From NCBI RefSeq assembly GCF_000775915.1, contig NZ_BBLT01000002.1, forward strand, positions 372,001 through 436,000: a stretch of DNA of 64,000 bases, in the 5' to 3' direction. The number at the start of each line of letters is the position of its first letter. Positions within the stretch are counted from its first letter, which is position 1. A program made the position numbers and the translations under genes. Under the pieces are notes generated by a model. It worked only from the letters and a program-made list of their open reading frames with translations. It was not told the origin of the DNA and ran no database searches. Origin of the DNA: Sporocytophaga myxococcoides (lineage in GTDB: Bacteria > Bacteroidota > Bacteroidia > Cytophagales > Cytophagaceae). Below are positions 28,074 through 35,746 of this stretch, piece by piece.

Positions 28074-28670
28074 TTAATTTATTTTTATCTTTTTGAAAAC
28101 TGCCGTTAAGATCTCTTCTTTGCACATATCCAAAGGTTTAAGATCGGTCCTTACTTCCAGGCTAGGATTCTGCGGCTCTTCAAAAGGTGAATCCAATCCG
28201 GTGAAATTTTTTAACTCTCCATTTCTGGCTTTTCGATACAGTCCCTTCACATCTCTTTGCTCACATATCTCAAATGGACAGTTCACATATAATTCGAAAT
28301 AATCTTCAGCTCCGATAATATTTTTGGCCATATTACGGATCTCTTCTGTCGGACTTATTAAAGAACAGATAGTTATAACCCCGCAGTTGAGAAATAATTT
28401 TGAAACCTCTGCCGCTCTTCTGATATTTTCTATTCTGTCAGCTTCTGAAAATCCAAGATTGTTATTTATTCCTGTCCTTAAATTGTCTCCATCCAGCAAT
28501 TGTGTCAGGAATCCGTTTTTATGTAGTTCTTGTTCAATGGCTTTCGCTAAAGTACTTTTCCCGGAACCAGAAAGACCCACCATCCAGATCACAACAGATT
28601 TTTGCTGCAGAATCGTTTCCTTATCTTCCCGTTTAAGAATTCTATCGAATATAGGATGAATATTTTCCAA
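28074..28670 (-). CDS. cysC: Adenylylsulfate kinase
   Basis: 198 residues. Phosphorylates APS to PAPS, the universal sulfuryl donor. Walker A 'GLSGSGKST' (32-40) is followed by 'LLDGDNLRTGINNNLGFSEADR' with the substrate-binding region, then 'GVITICSLISPTEEIR' and 'FELYVNCPFEICEQRDVKGLYRKAR'. It is first in the minus-strand cysC-cysD-cysN cluster and divergent from cysQ across 104 bp. Confidence 0.95.
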   Translation of the reverse strand: MENIHPIFDRILKREDKETILQQKSVVIWMVGLSGSGKSTLAKAIEQELHKNGFLTQLLDGDNLRTGINNNLGFSEADRIENIRRAAEVSKLFLNCGVITICSLISPTEEIRNMAKNIIGAEDYFELYVNCPFEICEQRDVKGLYRKARNGELKNFTGLDSPFEEPQNPSLEVRTDLKPLDMCKEEILTAVFKKIKIN

Positions 28671-28774
28671 TGGATGTAAAGAAATTTTAATCTGTAAAAT
28701 TACTACATTTTCAGTAAAAAAAAGAGAGAATGACCAAAATTATCTAAATTTGAAATTCAATAAAAAGTGGATTC

Positions 28775-29557
28775 ATGCAACTGCCTGAAATTAATTTTGA
28801 TAAGGTTCAAGAAATAGCCCTTAGGGCAGGTAAACTCATTATGGAAGTCTATAGTTTGCCTGACTTTACCGACCTTATTGATACCAAAGCTGATAATTCA
28901 CCATTAACACTTGCTGACAAAAAATCTAATGATTTTATAGTTGCTGGTCTAAAAAGTCTTACACCACAGATTCCCATCATTTCTGAAGAAGAAAAAGAAG
29001 TATCATACGATGTAAGGAAAAACTGGTCAATTTTCTGGCTTGTAGATCCGCTTGATGGAACCAAAGAATTCATCAAGAGAAACGGTGAATTCACTGTAAA
29101 CATAGGACTTATCGTAAATGGTTATCCCGTAGCTGGTGTTATTTATGCTCCTGCTTTGGATGAAATGTATTTTGGCCAGATTGGAAAAGGAAGTTTTAAA
29201 ATTAGTAATGGAAAAACGTTTCCAATAAAAGTAAGCGACAGAAAAACAGCTCTTATAGGTGTCGGAAGCCGCTCACATGCTGCAAAAGAGGAAGAAGATT
29301 TTTTCTCAAAATTTAATGTGGCAGAAAGAATTTCCAAAGGAAGTTCATTGAAGTTCTGTCTGCTTGCGGAAGGAAGCGCTGATCTTTATTATCGCCATGG
29401 TCCGACTATGGAGTGGGATACTGCAGCAGGTCAGGCTATCGTGGAAGCAAGTGGTGGAGTTGTTGTAAATCTGGATAAAAAGAGATTTGAATACAACAAA
29501 GAGTCTTTACTTAATAATAGTTTTATCTGTGCTTCTGATGAAGTATTTCTTAGCTGA
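28775..29557 (+). CDS. cysQ: 3'(2'),5'-bisphosphate nucleotidase
   Basis: 260 residues of the inositol monophosphatase fold. Removes the 3' phosphate of PAP, the product left after PAPS-dependent sulfation or reduction. Metal-binding elements: Glu71/72 ('ISEEEKE'), Asp91 and Asp94 in 'DPLDGTKEF' and the late 'EWDTAAGQAI'. The divergent position next to cysC, and the plus-strand sulfotransferase 1.6 kb downstream, fit a PAP-recycling role. A TAAATTTG box lies at 28745-28752 upstream of the start, but no -33 box is evident. Confidence 0.94.
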   Translation: MQLPEINFDKVQEIALRAGKLIMEVYSLPDFTDLIDTKADNSPLTLADKKSNDFIVAGLKSLTPQIPIISEEEKEVSYDVRKNWSIFWLVDPLDGTKEFIKRNGEFTVNIGLIVNGYPVAGVIYAPALDEMYFGQIGKGSFKISNGKTFPIKVSDRKTALIGVGSRSHAAKEEEDFFSKFNVAERISKGSSLKFCLLAEGSADLYYRHGPTMEWDTAAGQAIVEASGGVVVNLDKKRFEYNKESLLNNSFICASDEVFLS

Positions 29558-29577
29558 CAGTTGTGTAATGTTTTAAT

Positions 29578-30513
29578 ATGATTTCATCTGAAATTAGTTA
29601 TTCTGTTGTTGTACCAGTATTTAACAGCTCTCATTCCCTTGTAGAGCTGAGAGACAGAATTGATGCTGTTTTCAAAAATGAAATGAAGGAAACATACGAG
29701 CTTATTTTTATTGATGATGGCTCTGAAAATGAATTAACATGGCCCTTTCTTGATGGTCTTTCAAAAAAATATATAGAAGTTACAAGCATCCGCCTAATGA
29801 GGAATTTTGGCAAACAGGGTGCTTTGCTTTGTGGATTCAATAATGCGAAAGGTCGTTACATTATTACAATAGATGATGACCTTCAGCATTTTCCGGAAGA
29901 TATTCCATCTCTTGCAGCACTGAATGCTCATGATGTAGTTATTGGCAGGTTTGAGAAAAAGGAACACAGCATAAGTAAAAGGATTTTCAGCAGAGTTAAT
30001 AACTGGTTTGAAGCAAAGCTGCTGGGTAAACCCAGGCATATCAGGAATAGTCCTTTCAAGCTTATAAAAGCTGAAGTTGTGAAAGCCTTTTTGCAAATTA
30101 AAACTCCCAATCCATCGGTAAGTGCTTTGCTGTTTTATGTTACCAAAGATGTAAAGAATGTAAATGTTCGTCATGCGAAAAGACCTTACGATCAATCAGG
30201 ATTTACACTGAAAAAAATGTTTGCGACCTTTGCCAATATGCTTTTTAATAACAGTAGCTTTTTACTGAAACTTATTGCATATGCTGGTATCTCCATATCT
30301 TTTTTCAGTTTCCTTCTTGCATTCATTTATTTTATTAAAAAACTTACAGTAGGCATACCTGTTCCAGGATATGCGTCTTTAGTAACAGTAACTTTATTTA
30401 TTGGAGGGCTTATGCTTTTCTCAATTGGCATAGTTGGAGAATATCTGATAAGGATCATTAACGGTGTCGAATTAAAACCTGCCTATGTTGTCAGGGAAAA
30501 ATCTGGAGAATGA
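29578..30513 (+). CDS. Family 2 glycosyltransferase with C-terminal membrane anchor
   Basis: 311 residues. GT-A fold: 'YSVVVPVFNSSHSLVELRDRI' at the N-terminus, 'FIDDGS', then 'IDDDLQHFPEDI' carrying the metal-binding Asp residues. Two membrane segments follow (about 232-254 'LLKLIAYAGISISFFSFLLA' and 268-290), as in ArnC/GtrB/DPM1-like enzymes that load a sugar onto polyprenyl phosphate. The gene is 20 bp after cysQ and one base before the WbqC gene. A role in building the glycan that the neighbouring sulfotransferase modifies is inferred. Confidence 0.87.
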   Translation: MISSEISYSVVVPVFNSSHSLVELRDRIDAVFKNEMKETYELIFIDDGSENELTWPFLDGLSKKYIEVTSIRLMRNFGKQGALLCGFNNAKGRYIITIDDDLQHFPEDIPSLAALNAHDVVIGRFEKKEHSISKRIFSRVNNWFEAKLLGKPRHIRNSPFKLIKAEVVKAFLQIKTPNPSVSALLFYVTKDVKNVNVRHAKRPYDQSGFTLKKMFATFANMLFNNSSFLLKLIAYAGISISFFSFLLAFIYFIKKLTVGIPVPGYASLVTVTLFIGGLMLFSIGIVGEYLIRIINGVELKPAYVVREKSGE

Positions 30514-30514
30514 G

Positions 30515-31204
30515 ATGAAAAAGACTGTAGTCATTCTTCAGTCAAATTATATTCCATGGAAAGGATATTTTGATTTAATCAATAGTGCTGATGAATTTGT
30601 TTTTTATGATGATGTTCAATACACTACCGGAGACTGGAGAAACAGGAATAAGATAAAAACCGAGGATGGTACGAAATGGCTTACTATCCCTGTTGGAGAT
30701 AATATTAAGAGAACGGTAAAGGAAGTGAGATTTGAAAATAATGATTGGAAAAGCAAGCACTTCCAGATACTCAAAAAATATTATTCTAAAGCTCCTTTCT
30801 ATGAAATTTCTTTGCCTCTGATTAATAGTTTATACTTTAATGAAATCGGAACACTCTCAGAGTATAACCAGTTTGCAATAAAAGAAATTTCTAACTGGTT
30901 GGGAATAAAAACCACATTTAACGATTCTTCCATTTATGCTCCTGAAGGCGATAAAATAAGCCGTCTAATAGATATTCTTTTAAAAACCAAAGCTACAGAG
31001 TTTTTGTGTGGTCCGGCAGTAAAGAATTATTTAAAGCAAGAGTTAATTCAGGAACAAGGAATATCGATGAGATATTTTGATTATTACGGATACAGGGAAT
31101 ACAATCAACTCTTTCCTCCTTTCATACATGAAGTAAGCATCCTGGACCTTATATGTAATGAAGGAAAACATTCAATCGAATTTCTTAAAAGTTATACCAG
31201 TTGA
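30515..31204 (+). CDS. WbqC-family protein
   Basis: 229 residues. The conserved N-terminus 'VVILQSNYIPWKGYFDLIN' and 'FYDDVQYTTGDWRNRNKI' mark the WbqC-like family, found in many polysaccharide and lipid modification clusters. Its biochemical role is not established. The ATG at 30515 is chosen instead of an in-frame upstream TTG because it directly follows the glycosyltransferase stop with 'ggag' about 10 bases before it, and it gives the family's usual start. The 3' end overlaps the sulfotransferase start by 4 bases. Confidence 0.87.
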   Translation: MKKTVVILQSNYIPWKGYFDLINSADEFVFYDDVQYTTGDWRNRNKIKTEDGTKWLTIPVGDNIKRTVKEVRFENNDWKSKHFQILKKYYSKAPFYEISLPLINSLYFNEIGTLSEYNQFAIKEISNWLGIKTTFNDSSIYAPEGDKISRLIDILLKTKATEFLCGPAVKNYLKQELIQEQGISMRYFDYYGYREYNQLFPPFIHEVSILDLICNEGKHSIEFLKSYTS

Positions 31205-32271
31205 AGTTTTTTTTCGTCACCGGATTATATAGATCAGGAACAACCCTCCTGGAAAAGCTTCTATTTCAGCACCCTTCTGTCAGCATTGCATTTCAGCCAT
31301 ATCCCTCTTTTTATCATCTGGTGAAAAAGAGATTTAATGAAAGTCAGAATATTTCATCTATTTATCCTATCAATACCAGGTTGGATAATGAGTATTTTGA
31401 GATGCAGGATTTTATTGAGTTTCTTAATCACTATAAGCTTAATGAATCTGACAAGGTAAATTCAGGAATTGAATCATTACTTCATTCTAACAATGGCTTT
31501 ATTGATTTATTCAAACAGCTACAGCTGGCTGCAGGGAAGGAGCTGGTTACGAATGAAACAATATACGTGGGAAGTAAGGAAATATTATGTGAAGATTATA
31601 TAGGCGCACTTCTTGAAAGTGGTATACATGTAATTCACATTGTAAGAGATCCCAGAGATGTGCTTTGCTCTGCAGCTTTAGGAAAAGAATATACAGGGAA
31701 AACCAGGCCGTTGTTATATACAATAAGAATGTGGAGGAAGTCTGTAGCATTTCGTATTCAATATTCTGAACATCCTCTTTTTTACTCTGTCAGATATGAA
31801 GATCTGGTTAAGGCTCCTCAGTCAGTGCTGAAAGAATTAACAGGGTTTTTGAATGTACAAGAAATAGAATTGCAGCCAAAACTAATGGATCAGCAAGGTA
31901 ATATCTGGAGAGGCAATTCATCATTTGGGGAAAGTGAACTTATCTCTTCTTCATCTATTGGCAAGTATAAAGAGATTCTGGATACAAATTCTATTTCATT
32001 TGTCAATTCACTTTGTGCTCCGGAGTTGAAATATCTGGATTACGAATGTGAAGATATTAAAGATCTAAAAGAAGTTTTTGGAGGATTTAAAGAACCATTC
32101 CCAATACACCATGATTTGTTTCAGCAAGATTATTCAGTTAGCGAAACAAATCAAACCATGGAAATTAAAAGAACTGGCCTTCTAAAGGCAGATGGCATTT
32201 CTCTCAAAGAAATAGAAAAGTATTATCAGTTTGAATTGGTATATAAAATTTTAAAAAAGCATGCAGTCTAA
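31201..32271 (+). CDS. PAPS-dependent sulfotransferase family protein
   Basis: 356 residues, cytosolic. The 5'-phosphosulfate loop is 'YRSGTTLLEKL' (10-20) and the 3'-phosphate motif is 'RDPRDVLCSA' (149-158), both diagnostic of sulfotransferases. The start is TTG at 31201: an in-frame stop at 31186 and the position of the loop at residue 11 leave no other choice. It overlaps the WbqC stop by 4 bases and the mnmD start by 11 bases. With cysC/D/N and cysQ next door it probably transfers sulfate from PAPS to a glycan or lipid. The acceptor is unknown. Confidence 0.85.
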   Translation: MKFFFVTGLYRSGTTLLEKLLFQHPSVSIAFQPYPSFYHLVKKRFNESQNISSIYPINTRLDNEYFEMQDFIEFLNHYKLNESDKVNSGIESLLHSNNGFIDLFKQLQLAAGKELVTNETIYVGSKEILCEDYIGALLESGIHVIHIVRDPRDVLCSAALGKEYTGKTRPLLYTIRMWRKSVAFRIQYSEHPLFYSVRYEDLVKAPQSVLKELTGFLNVQEIELQPKLMDQQGNIWRGNSSFGESELISSSSIGKYKEILDTNSISFVNSLCAPELKYLDYECEDIKDLKEVFGGFKEPFPIHHDLFQQDYSVSETNQTMEIKRTGLLKADGISLKEIEKYYQFELVYKILKKHAV

Positions 32272-32929
32272 AATTGAAATAATAAAAACAGAAGATGGAT
32301 CTCATTCTCTTTATATACCCGATATGAAAGAAACCTATCACTCAACGCACGGAGCGTTGCGTGAATCAGAATACGTATTTATAAAAAACGGACTGGACCT
32401 TATAAAAACAAGCAATGAAATCAATATACTTGAAGTTGGGTTCGGGACTGGTCTCAATACTTTTTTGACTTTTCTCGAAAGTGAAAAGAAAGCATTAAAG
32501 ATTTATTATCAAACCATTGAACCATATCCTTTAGAAGAAAATATTTTTTCAGCACTTAATTATCCTGATATAATAGCTCCAGATAAAAGCAGATATTTTT
32601 ATGATTTTCACAAGGCCCCTTTTGGTGAAAAAGTACAGTTTAGCGAAGAGTTTGTCTTCCAAAAGCATTTTCAAAAACTTGAAGACCTCCAATTGAAACC
32701 TGAACTCATTGATCTCGTATACTTCGACGCTTTCGCGCCTTCAAAACAACCCGAACTTTGGGAATTAGGGAATTTTGAAAAAATTTTCAAATGGATGAAA
32801 AGTGAAGGAGTGATCGTAAGTTATTGTGCCAGTGGACAATTTAAGAGGAACTTAAAGTCTGCAGGCTTTTTTGTTGAGACGCTTCCAGGGCCTCCCGGAA
32901 AAAAGGAGATGACCAGAGGTGGAAAATAG
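32261..32929 (+). CDS. mnmD: tRNA wobble-uridine methyltransferase, MnmD type
   Basis: 222 residues. SAM-binding motif 'ILEVGFGTGLNTFL' (56-69) and the family's 'YFDAFAPSKQPELW' signature. It corresponds to the methyltransferase half of MnmC without the FAD oxidase half, as in other bacteria with stand-alone MnmD, and completes mnm5s2U34 in tRNA. The 11-bp overlap with the sulfotransferase looks like opportunistic co-transcription rather than shared function. Confidence 0.88.
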   Translation: MQSKIEIIKTEDGSHSLYIPDMKETYHSTHGALRESEYVFIKNGLDLIKTSNEINILEVGFGTGLNTFLTFLESEKKALKIYYQTIEPYPLEENIFSALNYPDIIAPDKSRYFYDFHKAPFGEKVQFSEEFVFQKHFQKLEDLQLKPELIDLVYFDAFAPSKQPELWELGNFEKIFKWMKSEGVIVSYCASGQFKRNLKSAGFFVETLPGPPGKKEMTRGGK

Positions 32930-32959
32930 TTGTCGTAACATTAAAAAACTGTATTTTTG
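32930..32959 (+). promoter_or_regulatory. Bacteroidota-type promoter for the barrel/lipoprotein pair
   Basis: TTG at 32930-32932, a 19-bp spacer and TATTTTTG at 32952-32959 match the -33/-7 consensus well. It lies about 40 bp upstream of the start at 32999 and begins directly after the mnmD stop. Confidence 0.7.
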
Positions 32960-32998
32960 AAACCTAATTATTTTTAAGTACATATTTTAATTCTAACA

Positions 32999-33799
32999 AT
33001 GAGGAAAATTTCAGTAATCTTTTTACTGGTATTAATGGCCAGTGCATCATTTGCTCAATTATCAGAGAGGTTAAATGATACCAGTGTTTACAGTATTGGT
33101 ACGAGACCTTTAAAGGGTACCAAAGTTATTACATTTGGATTTAACATGAATCAAAGTGTATTCGACAATTACAACAACCTAAAACAAGGCGGACTTATCA
33201 GTGGAAAATACTTCATTGAAGACGATTTAGCTGTAAGAGGAGCTCTTAAAATTGTAAAAGATGCAACATCTTCAAAAGGAGAGGTGGATCATAAAACTAA
33301 TGTCCTTGGAGTTGAACGTTCAGAAGCTAAATCAAGCACAAGAGAATATGTTCTTGTTCCAGGTCTTGAAAAGCACTTTAGTAGAAAAAACATCTTTGAT
33401 GTGTATGCTGGAGGTGATTTATATCTTGGTTTCAAAAGAGATGTGATCAAGGAAGAAACAGATTATAATAATGGAGATTTTGACCACCGTTCAGCTAAAA
33501 CACCTTCATCTTTAGTGGGTCTTGGTGGTGTTGTGGGATTTAACGTGTTCATTCTTGATCTTCCAATATCTATCGGTATGGAATATGGATTACAAGGTCT
33601 TTGGACTTTAGGAGGAAAAACACATGTTGAATCTTCAACAAGTGTTGGTGGCGTTGAAAATACTCAGGATTATTATACTCAGAATTTCAATGGAGTAGGT
33701 AATGCAGATACATATCAATACAGCAAGTTGAAAAAGAGAGCTACAACCTGGGATACCAACAGCAACCTGAGATTAATTGTAAATATTTATTTTAACTAA
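32999..33799 (+). CDS. Putative outer-membrane beta-barrel protein
   Basis: 266 residues with a signal peptide ending 'ASASFAQ' (about 1-20). The mature part has barrel-like alternation ('GTKVITFGFNMNQSVF', 'DVYAGGDLYLGFKRD', 'GLGGVVGFNVFIL') and ends in 'NLRLIVNIYFN' with a terminal aromatic/Asn pattern. Five bases separate it from the next lipoprotein gene, so they share the promoter at 32930-32959 and the terminator at 34269. Function unknown. Confidence 0.78.
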   Translation: MRKISVIFLLVLMASASFAQLSERLNDTSVYSIGTRPLKGTKVITFGFNMNQSVFDNYNNLKQGGLISGKYFIEDDLAVRGALKIVKDATSSKGEVDHKTNVLGVERSEAKSSTREYVLVPGLEKHFSRKNIFDVYAGGDLYLGFKRDVIKEETDYNNGDFDHRSAKTPSSLVGLGGVVGFNVFILDLPISIGMEYGLQGLWTLGGKTHVESSTSVGGVENTQDYYTQNFNGVGNADTYQYSKLKKRATTWDTNSNLRLIVNIYFN

Positions 33800-33804
33800 T
33801 CAGA

Positions 33805-34233
33805 ATGAAGAGCTTTTTTTATAATATAGTATTAGGCGTATTTTTATTAGGCCTAGCTACTTCATGCAGGGTGAACTACAAAGCAGTACCGGTAGCCACT
33901 TTAGATGCTAGAGTTAATTTTACAACTAATGACCTTGAATATATTGGAGAAGTAAAAGGTACTGCTACACAAAGCTATCTGTTAGGATTTATTCCTGTTG
34001 GAGGAAGAAGGTACTATTATGCTAACGTAGGTTTAAATCCGGGATTAACAAACTTTAGATTCCGCGGTAGAGCTTTCAATAATGCATACTATGATGCTTT
34101 GCAATCTAAACCTGATGCTGATTTTGTGTTGCCTTTAGGCTTTACAGAACAAGTAGACAGAATGTTTCTTGGTAGAAAAGTAACAATAAACGTAAAGGCT
34201 AAGGCGTTTAAGCTGAAGGAAGGTAGTAAATAA
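33805..34233 (+). CDS. Small lipoprotein of the DUF6567 type
   Basis: 142 residues. Lipobox 'LGLATSC' puts the lipidated Cys at 21. The mature domain contains 'YIGEVKGTATQSYLLGFIPVGGRRYYY' and 'NAYYDALQSKPDADFVLPLGF', features seen in a family of uncharacterised Bacteroidota lipoproteins (family number from memory). It is co-transcribed with the preceding barrel gene. Confidence 0.8.
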   Translation: MKSFFYNIVLGVFLLGLATSCRVNYKAVPVATLDARVNFTTNDLEYIGEVKGTATQSYLLGFIPVGGRRYYYANVGLNPGLTNFRFRGRAFNNAYYDALQSKPDADFVLPLGFTEQVDRMFLGRKVTINVKAKAFKLKEGSK

Positions 34234-34268
34234 TTAAAACCCTGACTTGCCGAACTTAACAAAACAAA

Positions 34269-34294
34269 AAACCTAAGGGAACTTAGGTTTTTTT
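34269..34294 (+). terminator. Intrinsic terminator
   Basis: Stem AAACCTAAG / CTTAGGTTT, loop GGAA, followed by T residues. It lies 35 bp after the lipoprotein gene. Confidence 0.88.
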
Positions 34295-34308
34295 AATTTT
34301 TAAAATCA

Positions 34309-35124
34309 ATGAAAAAAGCCAGAATTATTATCGTTTGCCTGCTCTCTGTGATATTTTTCCAAAGTTGTAAGAAAGATGATCCAGATCCATTGATCACTTC
34401 TGTTACCCCTTCAGTTTTAACATTGAACGGCAATGTAGGAGAAGTAAAAACGTTCTATTTTAATGCGTCATCAAAAGATGGCCTTAACAGATTAGTCATA
34501 AGTTATCAGGAAGATGGAGGTTTATCAAAGATAATTGTAGACTCCTTATTGCACGGAGTCAAAAATGCTACTTACAGAATGGAATATTTGATTCCTGATA
34601 AGCAGAAAGACTATACCCATTTGCTGATGTTTAGAATTATAGATAATGAAGGTCGTGATAAAACAGAAGCGAGAAAACTCCTTGTAAAGGCAAAGGCCCC
34701 TTTACTTACAGAATCGTCAGGAGCAATTATTTATTCAAAAGCCTCCGGCAATGCTGATGCTTATGATTTGGTAGCTATGGCTGCAAAGTTCTCAGGGTTA
34801 TCTCCTGATAGTTTGAGAGACATCCAGACTTTTTCTTTAAATGATACTTCATCAGTATTGTCTAAGTCAATTATTAGTCCTGCAGGCGGGCAGTTTGTGC
34901 TTTTTAACGGATTTGACTATGTAAATGCAACAGCGGTGTCTTTGCAGGAAGCTTACAGAGCCGGACAAAAAGTAGATAAAATTTCGAATCTGGAACAAGG
35001 GCAGATTATTTTAACCCGCTTGGGTAGAGAATCAGATTCTTTTTATGCTGCTATTAAAATAACAGATGTCATAGACCTTCCTGGAGCAAAGGATGATAAA
35101 ATCATGTTTAACGTTAAAAGATAA
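34309..35124 (+). CDS. Lipoprotein of unknown function
   Basis: 271 residues. Lipobox 'IFFQSC' puts lipidation at Cys20, followed by the 'KKDDPDP' tether common in surface or periplasmic lipoproteins of this phylum. An Ig-like segment ('VTPSVLTLNGNVGEVKTFYFNASSKDGLNRL') is followed by a C-terminal half with 'QGQIILTRLGRESDSFYAAIKITDV'. No enzymatic motif. It is a single-gene unit bounded by terminators at 34269 and 35151. Confidence 0.78.
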   Translation: MKKARIIIVCLLSVIFFQSCKKDDPDPLITSVTPSVLTLNGNVGEVKTFYFNASSKDGLNRLVISYQEDGGLSKIIVDSLLHGVKNATYRMEYLIPDKQKDYTHLLMFRIIDNEGRDKTEARKLLVKAKAPLLTESSGAIIYSKASGNADAYDLVAMAAKFSGLSPDSLRDIQTFSLNDTSSVLSKSIISPAGGQFVLFNGFDYVNATAVSLQEAYRAGQKVDKISNLEQGQIILTRLGRESDSFYAAIKITDVIDLPGAKDDKIMFNVKR

Positions 35125-35150
35125 TTTTATATTCAAGTGATATATGATTG

Positions 35151-35177
35151 AAAGGAGCTGTACTTAGCTCCTTTTTT
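35151..35177 (+). terminator. Intrinsic terminator
   Basis: Stem AAAGGAGCT / AGCTCCTTT with a 6-nt loop and a T run, 26 bp after the lipoprotein stop. Confidence 0.87.
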
Positions 35178-35261
35178 ATTCAGGCTTTTCCCCTGATTGT
35201 AATGAAGGCTTATGTAAATTTGATTTGCCTTTATTAAATTTGCAGAAAAAAGAAATTCATA

Positions 35262-35633
35262 ATGCTTTCAATAGACAGATCTCTTGACAAATTAATAGTA
35301 GTGGGAGACAGAGTATTAATAAAGCCAAAAACATTAACGGATAAAACTTCTTCAGGATTATATCTGCCTCCTGGAGTAATTGAAAAGGACAGGATACAGA
35401 GCGGATATGTAATTAAAGTTGGTCCTGGATATCCTATTCCTGTTCCGGATGAAAGCAATCAGGAACCATGGAAAGAAAAACAGGATTCAACTAAGTACAT
35501 TCCATTGCAGGCTCAGGAAGGAGATCTTGCAATTTATCTGCAGAATGGTGCTTATGAAATTACCTTTAATAAAGAAAAATATTACATAGTGCCTCAGCCT
35601 AGTATATTAATGCTAGTGAGAGAGGATTTGTAA
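35262..35633 (+). CDS. GroES-like co-chaperonin family protein
   Basis: 123 residues. A GroES-fold pattern: 'LIVVGDRVLIKPKTLTDKTSSGLYLPPG' at the N-terminus, 'SGYVIKVGPGYPIP' in the middle and 'PQPSILMLVREDL' at the end. It is longer than GroES (~95) because of an insertion around 'DESNQEPWKEKQDSTKYI'. groEL is not adjacent, so this is probably the divergent stand-alone paralogue found in Bacteroidota rather than the main GroES. Confidence 0.82.
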   Translation: MLSIDRSLDKLIVVGDRVLIKPKTLTDKTSSGLYLPPGVIEKDRIQSGYVIKVGPGYPIPVPDESNQEPWKEKQDSTKYIPLQAQEGDLAIYLQNGAYEITFNKEKYYIVPQPSILMLVREDL

Positions 35634-35746
35634 AAAGCGGAAAGCTGAAAGTAAAAAGAGGTAAATGACTTGCATTTACCTCTTTTTTTATAACCTTCAA
35701 CTTATTGAAAGGTGGTGAAATTCTTCTTACTTTAAGCTTTCCGCTT
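35632..35746. repeat. Compound inverted repeat between convergent genes
   Basis: Outer arms near 35632-35651 (AAAGCGGAAAGCTGAAAGT) and 35728-35746 (ACTTTAAGCTTTCCGCTT) enclose an inner perfect 15-bp hairpin, 35653-35687 (AAAAAGAGGTAAATG / CATTTACCTCTTTTT), which can act as terminator for both the GroES-like gene and hemB. It has the same style as the element at 24193-24337. Its right end overlaps the last bases of hemB. Confidence 0.75.

Noticed and set aside
35262-35633. Main groES of a groESL operon
   Set aside because: No groEL follows, and the chain is longer than a normal GroES; more likely a divergent paralogue.
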